Position numbers and translations under genes: made by a program
Origin: Eurosta solidaginis
Taxonomy: Eukaryota > Arthropoda > Insecta > Diptera > Tephritidae
Assembly (NCBI RefSeq): GCF_040869045.1
Contig: NC_090320.1
Location: 253,146,978 to 253,210,977 of the forward strand
Length of the DNA: 64,000 nucleotides
Direction: 5' to 3'
The notes under the pieces: generated by a model
What the model was told of the DNA's origin: nothing
The model's input: the letters and a program-made list of their open reading frames with translations, nothing else
The model's database searches: none
Shown here: in pieces, positions 1 through 11,350 of the stretch
Layout of the letters: each line of letters opens with the position of its first letter
How positions within the stretch are numbered: position 1 is the stretch's first letter

Positions 1-339
1 AACAAAAGGAAGAAAAAAGAGATACAAAAAAACCCAAATTTCTCACTTCAAAATTTGTCGGCGTTAGTCATTGCAGGCAAATAACAGTGAAAGTAAAATA
101 GTACCATCAGAGGTAAGGGCAGCCTCATCTGCATTTTTTTAATAGCTCTTTATATTGATTACAGTCTATTATTGCACTGAGAATAATTTATTAAAACTTT
201 TAACTTATTTAGAATATTAATTTCCTTTGAACCACGACTCATTACATCTAAAACAAGTAAGGAAGGCTAAGTTCGGGTGTAACCGAACATTACATACTCA
301 GTTGAGAGCTATGGAGACAAAATAAGGGAAAATCGCCAT

Positions 340-1640
340 GTAGGAAAATTAACCTAGGGTAACCCTGGAATGTGTTTATATGACATGTGTATCAAATGGA
401 AGGCATTAAAGAGTATTTTAAGAGGGAGTAGGCTATAGTTCTCTAGGTGGACGCCATTTGGGGATATCTCCATAAAGGTGGACCAGGGCTGACTCTAGAA
501 CTTGTTTGTATTATATGGGTATCAAACGAAAGGTGTTAATGAGTTTTTTAAAAGGGCCTTAGTTTTATAGGTGGACACCTTTTCGAGATATGCCATAAAG
601 GTGGCCCAGGGGTGATTCTAGAATTTGTTTGTACGATATTGGTATCAAATGAAAGGTGTTAATGAGTATTTTAAAAGGAGTGGGCCTTAGTTCTATATGT
701 GGACGCCTTTTCGAGATATGGCCATAAAGGTTGACCAGGCGTTACTCTAGAATTTGTACGATATGGGTATCAAATGAAAGATGTTAATGAGGATTTTAAA
801 ATGGAGTGGGCCTTAGTTCTATGGGTGGACTCCTGTTCGAGATATCGCCAAAAAAGGTGGATCAGAGGTGACTCTAGAATTTGTTTGCACAATATGGGTA
901 TCAAATGAAAGGTGTAAATGAGGATTTTAAAAGGGAGTGGGCCTTAGTTCTATAGGTGGACGCCTTTTAGAGATATGGCCATAAAGGTGGACCAGGGGTG
1001 ACTCTAGAATTTGCTTGTACGATATGGGTATCAAATGAAAGCTCTTAATGAGGATTTTAAAAGGGAGTGGGCCTTAGTTCTACAGGTGGACGCCTTTTCG
1101 AGATATGGCCATAAAGGTGGACCAGGGGTGACTCTTGAATTTGATTCTAAGAGATGATTATCAAACGAACGGCGGTAATGACGATTTTAAAAGGAGTGGG
1201 CCTTAGTTCTATAGGTGGACGCCTTTCCGAGATATCGCCATAAAGGTGGACCAGAGGTGACTCCAGAATTTGTGTGTACGATATGGGTATCAACTGAAAG
1301 GTGTTAATGAATATTTTAAAAGGGAGTGGGCCTTAGTTCTATAGGTGGACGCGTTTTCGGGATATCGTTATAAAGGTGGGCTAGGGTTGAATCTAGAATG
1401 CGTTTGTACGATACCCATATCAAACGAAAGGTGATAATGAGTATTTTAAAAGGGAGTGGGCCTTAGTTCTATAGGTGGACGCCTTTTCGAAATATCGCCG
1501 TAAAGGTGGACCGGGGGTGATTCTATAATGTGTTTGTGCGATATGGGTATCAAATTAAAGGTATTTATGACGGTTCTCAAACGGAGTGGTGGTAGTTGTA
1601 TATGTGAAAGCGTTTTCGAGATATCGACCAAAATGTGGAC
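340..1640 (-). repeat. ~128-bp tandem array inside DINE-like copy 1
   Basis: About ten head-to-tail units spaced 123-132 bp, judged from recurrences of GATATGGGTATCAAA near 512, 635, 760, 892 and 1021. Each unit reads, on the plus strand, a TCTAGAAT block, GTACGATATGGGTATCAAA, a TTTTAAAAGGGAGTGG block and GTGGACGCCTTTTCGAGATA. All units here are of the GCCTTAGTTCTATAGG / CCATAAAGGTGGACC variant, unlike the arrays at 25 and 41 kb, which mix two variants. The open frames across it are chance products of the repeat. Confidence 0.9.
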
Positions 1641-2025
1641 CAGGGTGACCCAGAATATCAGCTGTCGGGAACCGCAAATTTATTGATATATGTCATACCA
1701 CGAACAGTATTCCTGCCAAGATTCCAAGGGCTTTTGATTTCGCCTTGCAGAACCTTTTAATTTTCTTCTACTTAATATGGTAGTTGTCACACCCATTTTA
1801 CAAAGTTTTTTTCTAAACTTATATTTTGCGTCAATAAACCAATTCAATTCCCATGTGTCATCCCTTTTTTCGTTTGGTATAGAATTATGGTATTTTTTTA
1901 ATTTTTCGTAATTTTCGATATCGAAAAAGTGGGCGTGGTCATAGTCGGATTTCTGCCATTTTTTATACCAATACAAAGTGAGTTCAGATAATTACGTGAA
2001 CTGAGTTTAGTAAAGATATATCGAT

Positions 2026-2234
2026 GTTGTTTTTATTTTTATTTTCGGCCTTTCAAAAGTTATATCAAGAAGAATTTTCGAGCTCTAGGCCACACATATA
2101 TATTAATAATAAAAATGCAATACAGCATATATGGTATAATTAATAAAAATGCAATACAAAATATATGGTATAATTAATTGCATTTTTATTATTAATATAT
2201 ATGTGTGGCTTAGAGCTCGGAAATTCTTCTTGAT
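2026..2234 (-). mobile_element. hairpin retroposon with 16-bp target duplication
   Basis: The insert is absent from the homologous position of the DINE-like copy near 27.3 kb and is flanked by GTAAAGATATATCGAT at 2010-2025 and 2235-2250. It contains inverted arms 2064-2121 and 2177-2234, 58 bp each with two mismatches, around a loop made of two ~34-bp direct repeats. Read on the minus strand, it begins exactly at the stem and ends in an A-rich tail of the form AAAATAAAAATAAAAACAAC. Long target duplication plus A-rich tail is the signature of LINE-mediated retroposition, so this looks like a retroposed structured RNA. No ORF and no Pol III box seen. Confidence 0.7.
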
Positions 2235-2937
2235 GTAAAGATATATCGATTTTTGCTCAAGTTATCGTGTTAACGGCCAAGCGGAAGGACAGACGGTCGA
2301 ATGTGTATAAAAACTGGGCGTGGCTTCAACCGATTTCGCCCTTTTTCACTGAAAACAGTTATCGTCCTAGAATCTAATCCCCTAAAATATTTCCCCAGAA
2401 TTGGTAAATTTTTGTTCGACTTATTGCATTAAAATTATCCTAGACAAATTAATTGAAAAAGGGCGGAGCCACGCCAATTTTGAAATTTCGTTTTATTTTT
2501 GTATTTGGTTGCACCATATCATTACTGGAGGTGAACGTTGACATAAATTACTTATATATTGTAAAGATATTAACGTTTTTTTTTTAATTTGTCTTTAAAA
2601 AAAATTTTTTTTAAAGTGGGCGTGGTCGTTCTCCGATTTTGCTAATTTTTATTAAGCATATACATAGTAATAGCAGTAACGTTCCTGCCAAATTTTATCA
2701 TTATATCTTCAACGACTGCCAAATTACAGCTTGCAAAACTTCTAAATTACCTTCTTTTAAAAGTGGGCGGTGCCACGCCCATTGTCCAAAATTTTACCAG
2801 TTTTCTATTCTGCGTCATAAGTTCAACTCACCTACCAAGTTCTATCGCTTTATCTGGTTTGGTAATGAATTATCGCACTTTTTCGATTTTTTCGAAATTT
2901 TCGATATCGAAATAGTGAGCGTGGTTATATATTAGAT

Positions 2938-5735
2938 TAGATTATATTAGATTATTATTTATTTCATTATTCTCATATGCGTATGTACATATTCGATAGC
3001 TTAATTTTACATGTCTAAAATATCATTACTTAGAGAATAGTTAGTGACATCTTTTTTTATATAATAAAAATAGTGTTGTATGTCACATCATGTTTTAACA
3101 AATTCCGTTGTATAAATAGTTGTAGTGGGGTGAACAAAAAAAAGAATACAAGATATATATAAAAAAATTTATTTAAAATGAGAATAAGATATTTCAAAAA
3201 TAAATTGACTAAATTAAGTCATGAAACAATTTGAAGAAAGAATACAAAAGCTAAGTTTACAGAATTCCTCATAAGAAAACAGTAAAAATAAAATTCAAAA
3301 CTACACAATGCTTATATAAAAGTAAAGACTATATTATACAACGTAGTGCGTCAAAATTTCTATCTGGTTGGCATCAAACTCAAGAAGCCAAGTTTTTATT
3401 TTTTTTAAAAACACAGATCGGGATCTAACGTCTCGTATGTTTTCTGGAAGGGAATTAAAAAGTTTGCAGGATAAGACAGTGTAGGAATTTCTAAACAATG
3501 TTGTTCGAAAAACTGGCAAAGAAACAAGTATACTATGGTTACTACGCAGGCTGTACATTCCTCGTGTTGGATTTTGCAAATAGCCACCTCTCATGTAAAA
3601 AATTTTTAAAACTTTTAATAGAACAAATGCCGAACTGGGAATATTTTTGATCTTCTAAATAAGTCAAAGGAGTGAGTCCGACGTGGACAATTAAAAATTG
3701 TTCTTACTGCACATTTTTGCAGTACAGTTAATTGATTTATTTTATTGGAGTGAGCACCACCCCAGCAACTTATTCCATATTCTAATTTTGAATGAAATAC
3801 ACTGTTTTCAGTGTATGGTTTGGAACGTATTTTCTGAGACGGTAAAGTATACGATTGGTTGAAAGTAAGTATTTTCTTACAGTTGCGATTTGCTCATTCC
3901 AGTATAGATTACGGTCAATTGTGACTCCTAGGTATTTGAAGCTATTCACTTTTTCAATATCAAAGCAGTTAGAGTCACATGCTGTATTATTTTGAAAAGA
4001 ATACTCATAACGATGGTTGGAGCACTTGTTACTATATGGGATATTACGTTTGCATATTGCACTGTGAAAAGTTATATTAAGATCTTGTGCTTCTTGAAGT
4101 TTTGGACTAAAGCACATTTATTTGGTTTTATTGCTGACAACCAGTTTATGTTCCGCAAACTATGACCGAAGTATGTGTATGTCGTGGTTCAGATCCGCTA
4201 TGAAATTTAAAGGATCCGTTGAGTTATATGCAATTCCTAGGTCATCCGCAAATGCTTCGACTTAGCCCTTAAAAGATTGAATAAATTGTGAGTTCACATA
4301 GATAAGGAATAATATGGGACCCACCACCGATCCTTTTGGTACACCAGAGTTTATGACTTTGGTCTCACTAAGAGTGTTGCCTATTTTCACTCTTTGGGTT
4401 CGATTTTCTAAATAAGAAACAAACCAATTGTATAACAAGCCACGAATTCCCAAATTATAAAGCTTATTTAAAAGACGGCCTTGATCAACCATATCGTATG
4501 CTCTTGTAATGTCCACAAAAAGCCCAGCACAATCTTTTTTTGAATCAATACCCTTGTATATAGTTGAACAGAAGTCCAAAAGAGCATCTTCCGTAGAAAG
4601 ACCATCCCTGAAACCAAATTGCAAAGGACTAAGAAAATTTATTTTTTCAAAGTAGGATAGCATCCTTACCTTTACAATTTTTTCAAAAATTTTAGTAATT
4701 GATGACAAAAGTGAAATCGGCCTATAGTTAGCCATATCTTTTTTATTACCTTTTTTGAGAATCGGTATTACAATTCCTAATTTTAATTGTTCTGGGAAAA
4801 TCCCTGCCTATTTCTTTTTCTAACGTCTTTCTCAACCATTGTGTTTTTAAAGAGAATACCACTCATACAGTGATCCGCGATACCCAGGTCCGAGTTAATA
4901 GCGGAACAGGCAGACCAAGAAGAACCAAAGAAGCGGCACAGTACGTGATCAAGACACGTACCTGCCACTGGTCTAGTAGCTTCGTTTATAAGTGAATATA
5001 ACCCATGATCAGACAACACCATGTTATAATTATTAAGTAAAAGGCTTGTACTTAATAGATCCAAATTAAAATCGCCCAAAATTACAAGATTCGTCGTTGA
5101 TACACTACTTAATAATGAATTGAACTCATCGATAAATAATTGAGCAGGTCAAATACAAAGTTTATTTTGCAAATGCAGCACGAAACCTTTATAGCGTCAG
5201 CACTAATGAGACTAAGTCGTTCAATTTTGCTACAGTCAAACGAATCATGAACAAAAACCCCTTCACCCCAGCTGGATACGAATCATTAGCACTTGCATAG
5301 AATTTATAATTAGGTAAATTATATTCATCAATCTCAAAAGAATATATCCAGATTTCTGATATAAAAATAAAGCTAGGTAGGTTCAGGAAAGCAGCAAGAT
5401 TTGTTGCCAATAGATCGAAATTACGACGCAAACTACGTATATTTTGATGTACAGCATAAACAGATTAAAATTGATAAGAATTCGAATGAGTATTCAAATC
5501 AGAAATACTTCTAATGGTTGTTATGGGGGGCTCTTCAGTTATAAGATCAATATTATTATTTAAGTTATTAAACATAAGGCTAATAGGCAACAAATATATT
5601 TAGTTTTTTATTTTGTTGAGATCCTCAAAAGACCTTGTAACATAGACATCACCATTATCAATCTTTTTTAGAAGTATAGTGAAATTTCGAATCCATAGGT
5701 ACTTATACCTTTTCTCTGCTTTTACTAATTTTGCC
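2938..5735 (-). mobile_element. non-LTR retrotransposon inserted in DINE-like copy 1
   Basis: A minus-strand LINE with endonuclease and reverse transcriptase remnants. Its 3' end at about 2938 has a short TAATCTAATATA-type simple-repeat tail instead of poly(A). The 5' end near 5735 falls in an ORF1-like tail (about 5600-5730), so the copy is 5' truncated. DINE-like sequence resumes on both sides (GAGCGTGGTTATA on the left, TTATCGTTCATTTTA on the right), which proves nesting. I see no clean target duplication. Clade is CR1/Jockey-like by the shape of its C-terminal domain; I cannot place it further. Confidence 0.75.
3334..5455 (-). pseudogene. ORF2 (endonuclease-reverse transcriptase) of the 3-5.7 kb LINE, decayed
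   Basis: Read from about 5455 downward. The endonuclease starts with QNIRSLRRNFDLL and an ISE-W block (about 5340-5450), then GDFNLDLL near 5075 and an ADH block near 4880. Sequence is missing around 4800 between endonuclease and RT. The RT begins with ILKKGNKKDMANYRPISLLS (4690-4770), then DITRAYDMVD (motif A, about 4500), SGVPKGSVVGPILFLIY (motif B, about 4310) and FADDLG (motif C, about 4250) just after an in-frame stop. Motif A keeps its first Asp and motif C keeps both. The thumb (FKYLGVTIDRNLYW) is at 3900-3940. The last part, with VFRTTLFRNSY and FNSLPENIRD, ends at 3334. At least three frame breaks or stops make it inactive. Confidence 0.8.
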
Positions 5736-5965
5736 GTTATCGTTCATTTTATATAGCGATCTGAGATGAGTGCCCAGGAACCTCAAAATTTACTCAAGTT
5801 ATCGTGTTAATCTACGGACGGACGGACATGGCTCAAATTTTTTTTGGATACTGATGATTTTGATGTATGGAAGTATATATCTATTTCGATTCCTTTATAA
5901 TTGTACAACCAACCGTTATCCAATCATGGTCAATATACTCTGTGAGCTCTGCTCAACTGAGTTTA

Positions 5966-6440
5966 ATTATGGTTTTAACAATCGTTTAATCAGAGAACAT
6001 ACTTAGATATAGAATATTTGAAGAGTACTACAGAAGTGGACCGAATAAGTTATTCGTTAAAGCAAAATTTGGCAATCTCGTCGTTATTTAAACATTCGAA
6101 CACCTTGAGCTTTCTGAAGATACCCCTAAACCCACTTCGGAGGAAATAGTAGTCATGTCAGCTCAGCGCTGGAACTATAATTTCCTATTAAGATCAGCTG
6201 AAATACAAGTATACTTTTACCGCACTTTTTGTGTTGATACGACTCCCCTATAGGCATGCAACAAGCATGTCCTCGTATTACGTTTTTAATCACTAAAAGA
6301 CTAGAGCCGTTACATATGAAGGCGTTTATGTAACGCAAGCTACGTAGAGGTGACTTAAGGGAAAAGAACGGCCCGGATTAGGCCCAAGTAGTACCTTACA
6401 GTACTATTCACGACCTCAGAAGCCCTCATCAGTTAGGTTT
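5966..6440. other. unassigned non-coding stretch
   Basis: No recognisable domain, tRNA or repeat of the window's main families. Short ORFs here have no motif I recognise. It may be host spacer or a strongly decayed repeat. Confidence 0.4.
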
Positions 6441-6444
6441 GAGC

Positions 6445-6930
6445 AATATTTAATAAATTGATAAATCGTCAATAGCACACCAATTACACTTTGATAGCAA
6501 ATACTACTCTTGAATAACAAATCGATAGCACGCCAATGATCCATCGATAACAACTCAGTAACACACTGGTAAAAAACTTGTTTTATTACGATAAAACTCG
6601 CCGATTAAAAATCGATGACATGCCGATAATCCTTCAATAAAAGATTGATGTATTTCGATAACACTTCGATAACAAACACGCAATAGTGCGATAGCAAACC
6701 GATAATATTTCTATAAATTGTCTAGAAAAAATTGATAAATCATCGACAGAGAACTGATATCCTGCCGAAAAATTGGTTTAATCAATAATAAATTATAACA
6801 CTACGATAGCCTTCCTTAACTCGTTCTAATATCTTCAAAAACACGTCGATAACAAACCTATGACAAATTGATATTAATCTGATAACTCGTCGATAACAAA
6901 CCGATAACACTTCGAATACAAGACATCTGG
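6445..6930 (-). repeat. degenerate TTATCGA-type repeat
   Basis: Irregular short-period repetition of GATAAC, CGATAACAAA and ACACTTCGATAAC, with spacing of roughly 10-15 bp. The reverse complement (TTATCG, GTTATCGAT) predominates at 17.0-17.3 kb, so this copy is inverted relative to that one. Related blocks lie at 49.2-49.8 and 51.3-51.9 kb. No coding potential. Confidence 0.55.
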
Positions 6931-6967
6931 TTTCGATTTTTAGTTCTAATATTTCCTTTTTCTCCCC

Positions 6968-7301
6968 TGTTTTTTTTTAATAAATAAAACAAATTAAAGG
7001 CGCGATAACCTCGAACAGATTTAAGGCAGAGCTTCTGTTTCAATTTACGTCGTGCTGCTTTTAATATTTCCTACAAATTGTTTTATGACGACTCCGAACG
7101 GCATCTGCAATGAAGATGAGTTTTCACTGAGAGCTTTTCATGGTAGAAATACAATCGGTGTGCCTGCCAAACACTGCCGAAGGGCAACCCCGCTTAGAAA
7201 AATTGTTTTCTAATTCAAAAAGCTTGTTTCTAAAATTTTGATGTTGCTTTTCCCGTGAAGTGATGGTAGGGGGAGCATACTACAATCACACCACAGCGGC
7301 C
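6968..7301 (-). mobile_element. tRNA-headed SINE, copy 1
   Basis: Full-length but diverged copy on the minus strand. The tRNA-like head ends at the GGCC near 7301. The body is recognised by AAAACTCATCT, AAGCTCTCAGTGAAA and GGCATCTGC-type blocks. The 3' end near 6985 reads GGTTATCGCGCC then TTTAATTTG-like sequence. The B box is damaged (TTCACGGGAAAAGC instead of GGTTCAACTCC), so Pol III activity is unlikely. Confidence 0.75.
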
Positions 7302-7542
7302 GTTGTTTTTTCTTGCCTTTCCTTTTTTTCTCAACCCAGCGCTCCCACACATAATGCGCAAACTTACCATACAACTGCATTCTGTAATCCACCTTACAGC
7401 ATAATTACTCTTACACCTGCAATTATATTCTGTATTCCTTACATTTACTTTTGCATTTACACTGACATTAACTCATAGACTAACTCTTACAAATACAATT
7501 AATCTTACAATTTTACTTCTTCATTTACACTTCCATTTACAT

Positions 7543-7787
7543 CAGACGTCGGCAAATAGTGGACCAATTGTGCGCACTCAATTCACACGTATTCTTATTA
7601 TCTTTAGTTTAGTAGTCGCTTACCATTTGGCACAGCAACATCGATTGTGTGCGCTGCTCGAAATATTGGCGAATGTTGTCCATGTTTCACTATTTGCCGG
7701 CCACTGTTCACAAACCACAAAGCGATGCATCAAGTGATTTGTGCGACTCTCACTAACACAGCTGCATTTTCATTTTGCCGACGTCTC
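7543..7787. mobile_element. hAT-type MITE with 8-bp target duplication
   Basis: A 245-bp non-coding insert bounded by CAGACGTCGGCAAA on the left and the inverted TTTGCCGACGTCTC on the right. ATTTACAT is duplicated at 7535-7542 and 7788-7795. An 8-bp duplication with CAG-starting terminal inverted repeats is diagnostic of the hAT superfamily. The right end reads GAG where CAG is expected, a single change. Caution: the flanking hexamer tract is rich in ATTTACA, so the duplication could be partly coincidental, although it abuts both ends exactly. Confidence 0.65.
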
Positions 7788-8373
7788 ATTTACATAAACA
7801 GCTACTCTTACATTTATTCTTGCACTTAAATTACTCTTACTTTTAAAATGTCTCTTGCACTTACTCTTAAAATAACACATACACTTATACTTATCTTTAC
7901 ATTTATACTTACACTTACACTTATATTTATATGTATTCTAATACTAATACTTTCATTTATGCTTAAACTTGCACTAACATTTTCACTTACTCTTATTCTA
8001 AAACTTACATTAACACTTACACTTACTTAAACTTACATTAACACTTACACTTACTTACACTTACACTTGCGCTTAAAGTTACAGTTCCTACACTCACACA
8101 TACATTTACACTTAAACTTACATTTTCACTTACTCTTATTCTAAAACTTACATTAACACTTTCACTAAGCATACGCTTACACCTACCTTTACAATAACAC
8201 TTACACTTATACTTATATGTACACTAATGCTTATACCTATATATAAACTTACACTTGCTTTTACACTTACGCTTATACTTGCATTCACACTTACACTTAC
8301 ATTTACACCTAAACTTACTCTTACACTTGCATTTAGTCATTTTATACTTATACCAACACTAACACTTAAACTG

Positions 8374-8594
8374 CGGCCACCGTGGTGTGATGGTAGCGTG
8401 CTCCGACTACCACACCGTGTGCCCTGGGTTCACACCCCGGGCAAAGCAACATCAAAATTTTAGAAATAAGGTTTTTCAATTAGAAGAAAATTTTTCTAAG
8501 CGGGGTCGCCCCTCGGCAGTGTTTGGAAAGCGCTCCGAGTGTATTTCTGCCATGAAAAGCTCTCAGTGAAAACTCATCTGCCTTGCAGATGCCG
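8374..8594 (+). mobile_element. tRNA-headed SINE, copy 2 (3'-truncated)
   Basis: Starts with GGCCACCGTGGTGTGATGG, has an A-box-like TGATGGTAGCGTGC and a B-box-like GGTTCACACCCC, and runs to GCAGATGCCG, where it stops about 140 bp before the usual 3' end. CTTAAACTG flanks it at 8365-8373 and 8595-8603, so the truncated form appears to have inserted as such. It lies in the hexamer tract. Confidence 0.8.
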
Positions 8595-8809
8595 CTTAAA
8601 CTGAAACTTACAGTTGCACTTACACTTACACTTACACCTACATCTACACTTACAATTACATTAAAATTTACACTAGCACTTACACTTAAACTTACGCATA
8701 CCTTACTACATATTACACCAAAATTTAATTTTACACTTAAACTTACATATACACTCACCTTAATGCTTACAGTCACACCTACACTTACCTTACGTTTTAC
8801 ATTCTGAAC

Positions 8810-10494
8810 TCTGCCATACTAGTAGCAAGAGCAATAACACCAACATCCATCGTGCGAATTATTTTCCACTGAGTATCCCATCCATTAAGTACTTAGCTAA
8901 CTTATCAGCAAACAAAAAAAATTTTCATCACTCAAACATGAACCTACTGATGTCGAACTTGTGCGTACTACATAATGACTCTTGTAATAATGCAAGTAGA
9001 AACAAAAGCAAATGCCTAGCTTTATATGTTTATAACGACCAACAACTCCGACCTCAGGCAAAATGGTGATGACGACGGGTAAGGTAACAAAAAAAAAAAA
9101 AAAACAATAGTAAGGGCAACAGCATGGCTTGCTGCCATTCTGTTGTTTCCGTCCAATGCTTGTTTTGTTTGAAAGTGTATGAGACGTCGATAATAATGTA
9201 ATACTTTCACTTCCTCTATCCCACACTTTTTTTTTTTTTGCTCAAGCGCTTCAGGCCCTCACGCATCCGGCTTTGTTATACAATGTTTTGCTACGTCCTC
9301 GTTTATGCCCTGGATGGGGTGCGCTGCTGCCTTTTGAAGAAGTTTGTTTGCATTTCTGTTACAGCCAGGCACCCATATTGCTATCTTCATGGGAATATTA
9401 ACAGTTAATTTGCTGTCGCACTCTGCCGTTTGTCACTCGCATATTGTTTAACCAACTCGCTGCTGTTTTACGGCCTAAAGTTTATCGATGTCGTTATTAT
9501 CTTACACCACATCGTCTATTGCCACCAGTTCTTGCTAGCTTCACTGCTCTCTTCCTTGTTAGCTTATAATGTTCTAAGTTTCAAGTGCTTCAATAGATAG
9601 TAAATCAAACAAGCCAAAGACAAATATTGCCATTTAGTATTTTAGTACACGTTGCATACCAGATGAGCGTCAGCGTACCTATTGAAGCATTAGAGCGTGT
9701 GTGTGAATAAATGCTTTATAATATGTTTATGACTATGAGTGTATAAGAATTTGTTTGACTGTGGGTGCTCTTGGAATCAGCTAAAGTTAGAGTGTATAAA
9801 GCGTTAGCAAGATATTTTTATGGCGCTTTTTTTTTTTTTTTGGATTTTGGTTGGAAGAACTGTGTCGAGCTGTTTAACAATGTCTTCAATAAATTTTATG
9901 GACTGCATACATTAAGTTTTTTTCCTATGATCTTTGGCTACTGCGGCAGTTGCAAATAAATGAAGCTATTAATTTTACATAAGTATTAAACAATAATTTT
10001 TGAAAAGCTGCAGGCTTTACCGTTGGCATTTGAGAGATAAACAAATTATAACAAATAAATCAAGCTTAACTTTGTTTGCTTGTGATAAGTAAGGGGAGGA
10101 GTGTTGTTGTACTAGGTAAATTAAGATTTGTATACAATGTGATATATTTTTCTGTGCTTGTAAAGATGATACTGACGATGAAGTCAAGTGTGTGTATTTA
10201 GCACTAATTTCATTGTATTTATAAGTGAACTTTAAACAACATTATAACCTTTATGGTGCGAATTTAAAGAAAAGTGAACAGGATAACAAAAAGTTTAAGA
10301 GAGGAGTTCAGAAAAAAAAATCTCCTGGTAAGACGCAGTGAATAATTAGTCTGAATATTAGAAATCTCCATATTTAGCTTTGTTAGCAAATTGTTATGCC
10401 TTCAAATTAGATAAGGTTACCTTGAATTGGCTACTCGGGGGCATACATTTCCATTATTATTTGCGCTCAACTGCTTAAGCTATTTTGGCCCTTT
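8810..10494. other. unassigned non-coding DNA
   Basis: Mostly single-copy-looking AT-rich sequence with homopolymer runs (A-run near 9090-9104, T-runs near 9230 and 9828). No ORF has a recognisable domain. It looks like intergenic or intronic host DNA. Confidence 0.5.
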
Positions 10495-11262
10495 CGTAAC
10501 AAAACACGCCAGCTATCCCTGTTTTGTGAAAACTGGCGTTAATTGGGAGCAGCAAGAGAGTTCAAGTCTTCCTCCAACTGCCTCTACTAACTCAGTGGAG
10601 TAGAGGCCTCTGCTTCCAAACTGCAATGTCGATTGAAATACTTTCTTGGCCAAAGCGTCTTCATCCATTCGCATAACATGACCTAGCCAGTGAAGCTTTG
10701 GCCTTTTTTATTCACTACACTATCATCATATCTACGTAAAGCTCATACCGCTCCTTCGATACTCGCTGTCGGAATTACGTACTGGACAGAAAATCTTCTG
10801 GATAACTTCTCCACGCCAAAAGCCCTCTCATCTTTTCCCGACACCGTCCATGATTCCGAGTCATACATCCGGACAGGTATGATGAGCGACTTGAAGAACA
10901 TGATTTTTCTTCGTCGAGAGAGGATTTTACTTTTAATCGCCTACTCAGTCCAAACTGCACTTTTTGGCAAGAGTTATTCTCCGTTTGATTTCCAAGCTGC
11001 AATTGTTTTTGCTGTTGATGTTGGTTGCCATATATACGAAATCCTTCCAAGTCTCGAATTTATATCCGTCAACAGTGACGTTCCTGGCAAGGAGGGAATG
11101 CGGCGATCCTTTCTTGGATGACGGCAAGCCCTTCGTTACATCGGACTTCGCACTGTTCACAGGAATAAAAAGAGTTAATAATGCATCTGCGGAAATGTCC
11201 AGCATTATGTTAAAGAAATCACACGAAAGAGAGTCGCCTTGTCTGAAGCCTCCCCTGCGGTG
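10495..11262 (-). pseudogene. RTE-like retrotransposon, 3' part (degraded)
   Basis: Minus-strand coding remnant of a LINE reverse transcriptase and C-terminal region. Near 11240 it reads GGFRQGDSLSCDFFNI (RT motif B region). It then skips the catalytic FADD segment and continues with LEIKRRITLAKK (about 10950). In a shifted frame follow the SLIIPVRMYDSESWTVSGKDE block and, beyond it, a Trp-rich tail to 10495. The order fits RTE-type insect LINEs as I know them. It carries an internal deletion, frameshifts and stops. Pieces of the same family lie at 17.7-19.2, 28.4-29.1 and 45.6-45.9 kb. Confidence 0.65.
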
Positions 11263-11350
11263 TATGGAGCTTAGAATATTCCCACGGTAGATATGCCTGT
11301 CGTAAAAGGTGACTAAAATCAAAAGTCGTGGCGTGAAAGGGCCTAATGCT
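11263..11350 (+). repeat. fragment of the CAA-tailed retroposon family
   Basis: GCTTAGAATATTCCCACGG and CCTGTCGTAAAAGGTGACTA match the head of the repeat at 24,315-24,612. Only about 85 bp is present, abutting the RTE-like fragment. Confidence 0.55.

Larger units (their letters stand above)
254..5965 (-). mobile_element. DINE-1-like element, copy 1 (interrupted)
   Basis: Non-coding rolling-circle-type element read on the minus strand. Its 5' end (near 5965) has the TACTCAGTTGAG-type subterminal motif, then AGCCATGTCC-like sequence with a short GTCC block near 5815. Its 3' end (near 254) has a GTTCGG/CCGAAC hairpin followed by CCTTACTTG. Subterminal inverted motif, GTCY microsatellite, GGGCGTGG blocks, internal tandem repeats and 3' hairpin together are the known layout of DINE-1/Helentron-associated elements of flies; the family name is inferred from that. 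A tandem array occupies 340-1640. Two later insertions split it: a hairpin retroposon at 2026-2234 and a non-LTR element at about 2938-5735. It matches copies at 25.2 and 39.5 kb closely over its length. No transposase or helicase ORF, so it is non-autonomous. Confidence 0.7.
7380..8800 (+). repeat. degenerate ACTTAC/TTACAC hexamer tract
   Basis: About 1.2 kb of imperfect six-base repeats (ACTTAC, ACACTT, ATTTAC, TTACTC) on the plus strand. It is interrupted by a hAT-type MITE at 7543-7787 and a SINE at 8374-8594. Long threonine-leucine ORFs in this stretch (such as 7848-8030 and 8583-8807) are translations of the repeat, not genes. The hexamer is not the insect telomere unit TTAGG. Confidence 0.8.

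Noticed and set aside
7848..8030. ORF of Thr-Leu repeats (and 8583-8807)
   Set aside because: Direct translation of the ACTTAC/TTACAC hexamer tract; the composition is fully explained by the repeat.
10690..11121. 143-codon plus-strand ORF (and 10,964-11,290)
   Set aside because: Antisense shadow of the minus-strand RTE-like coding remnant.
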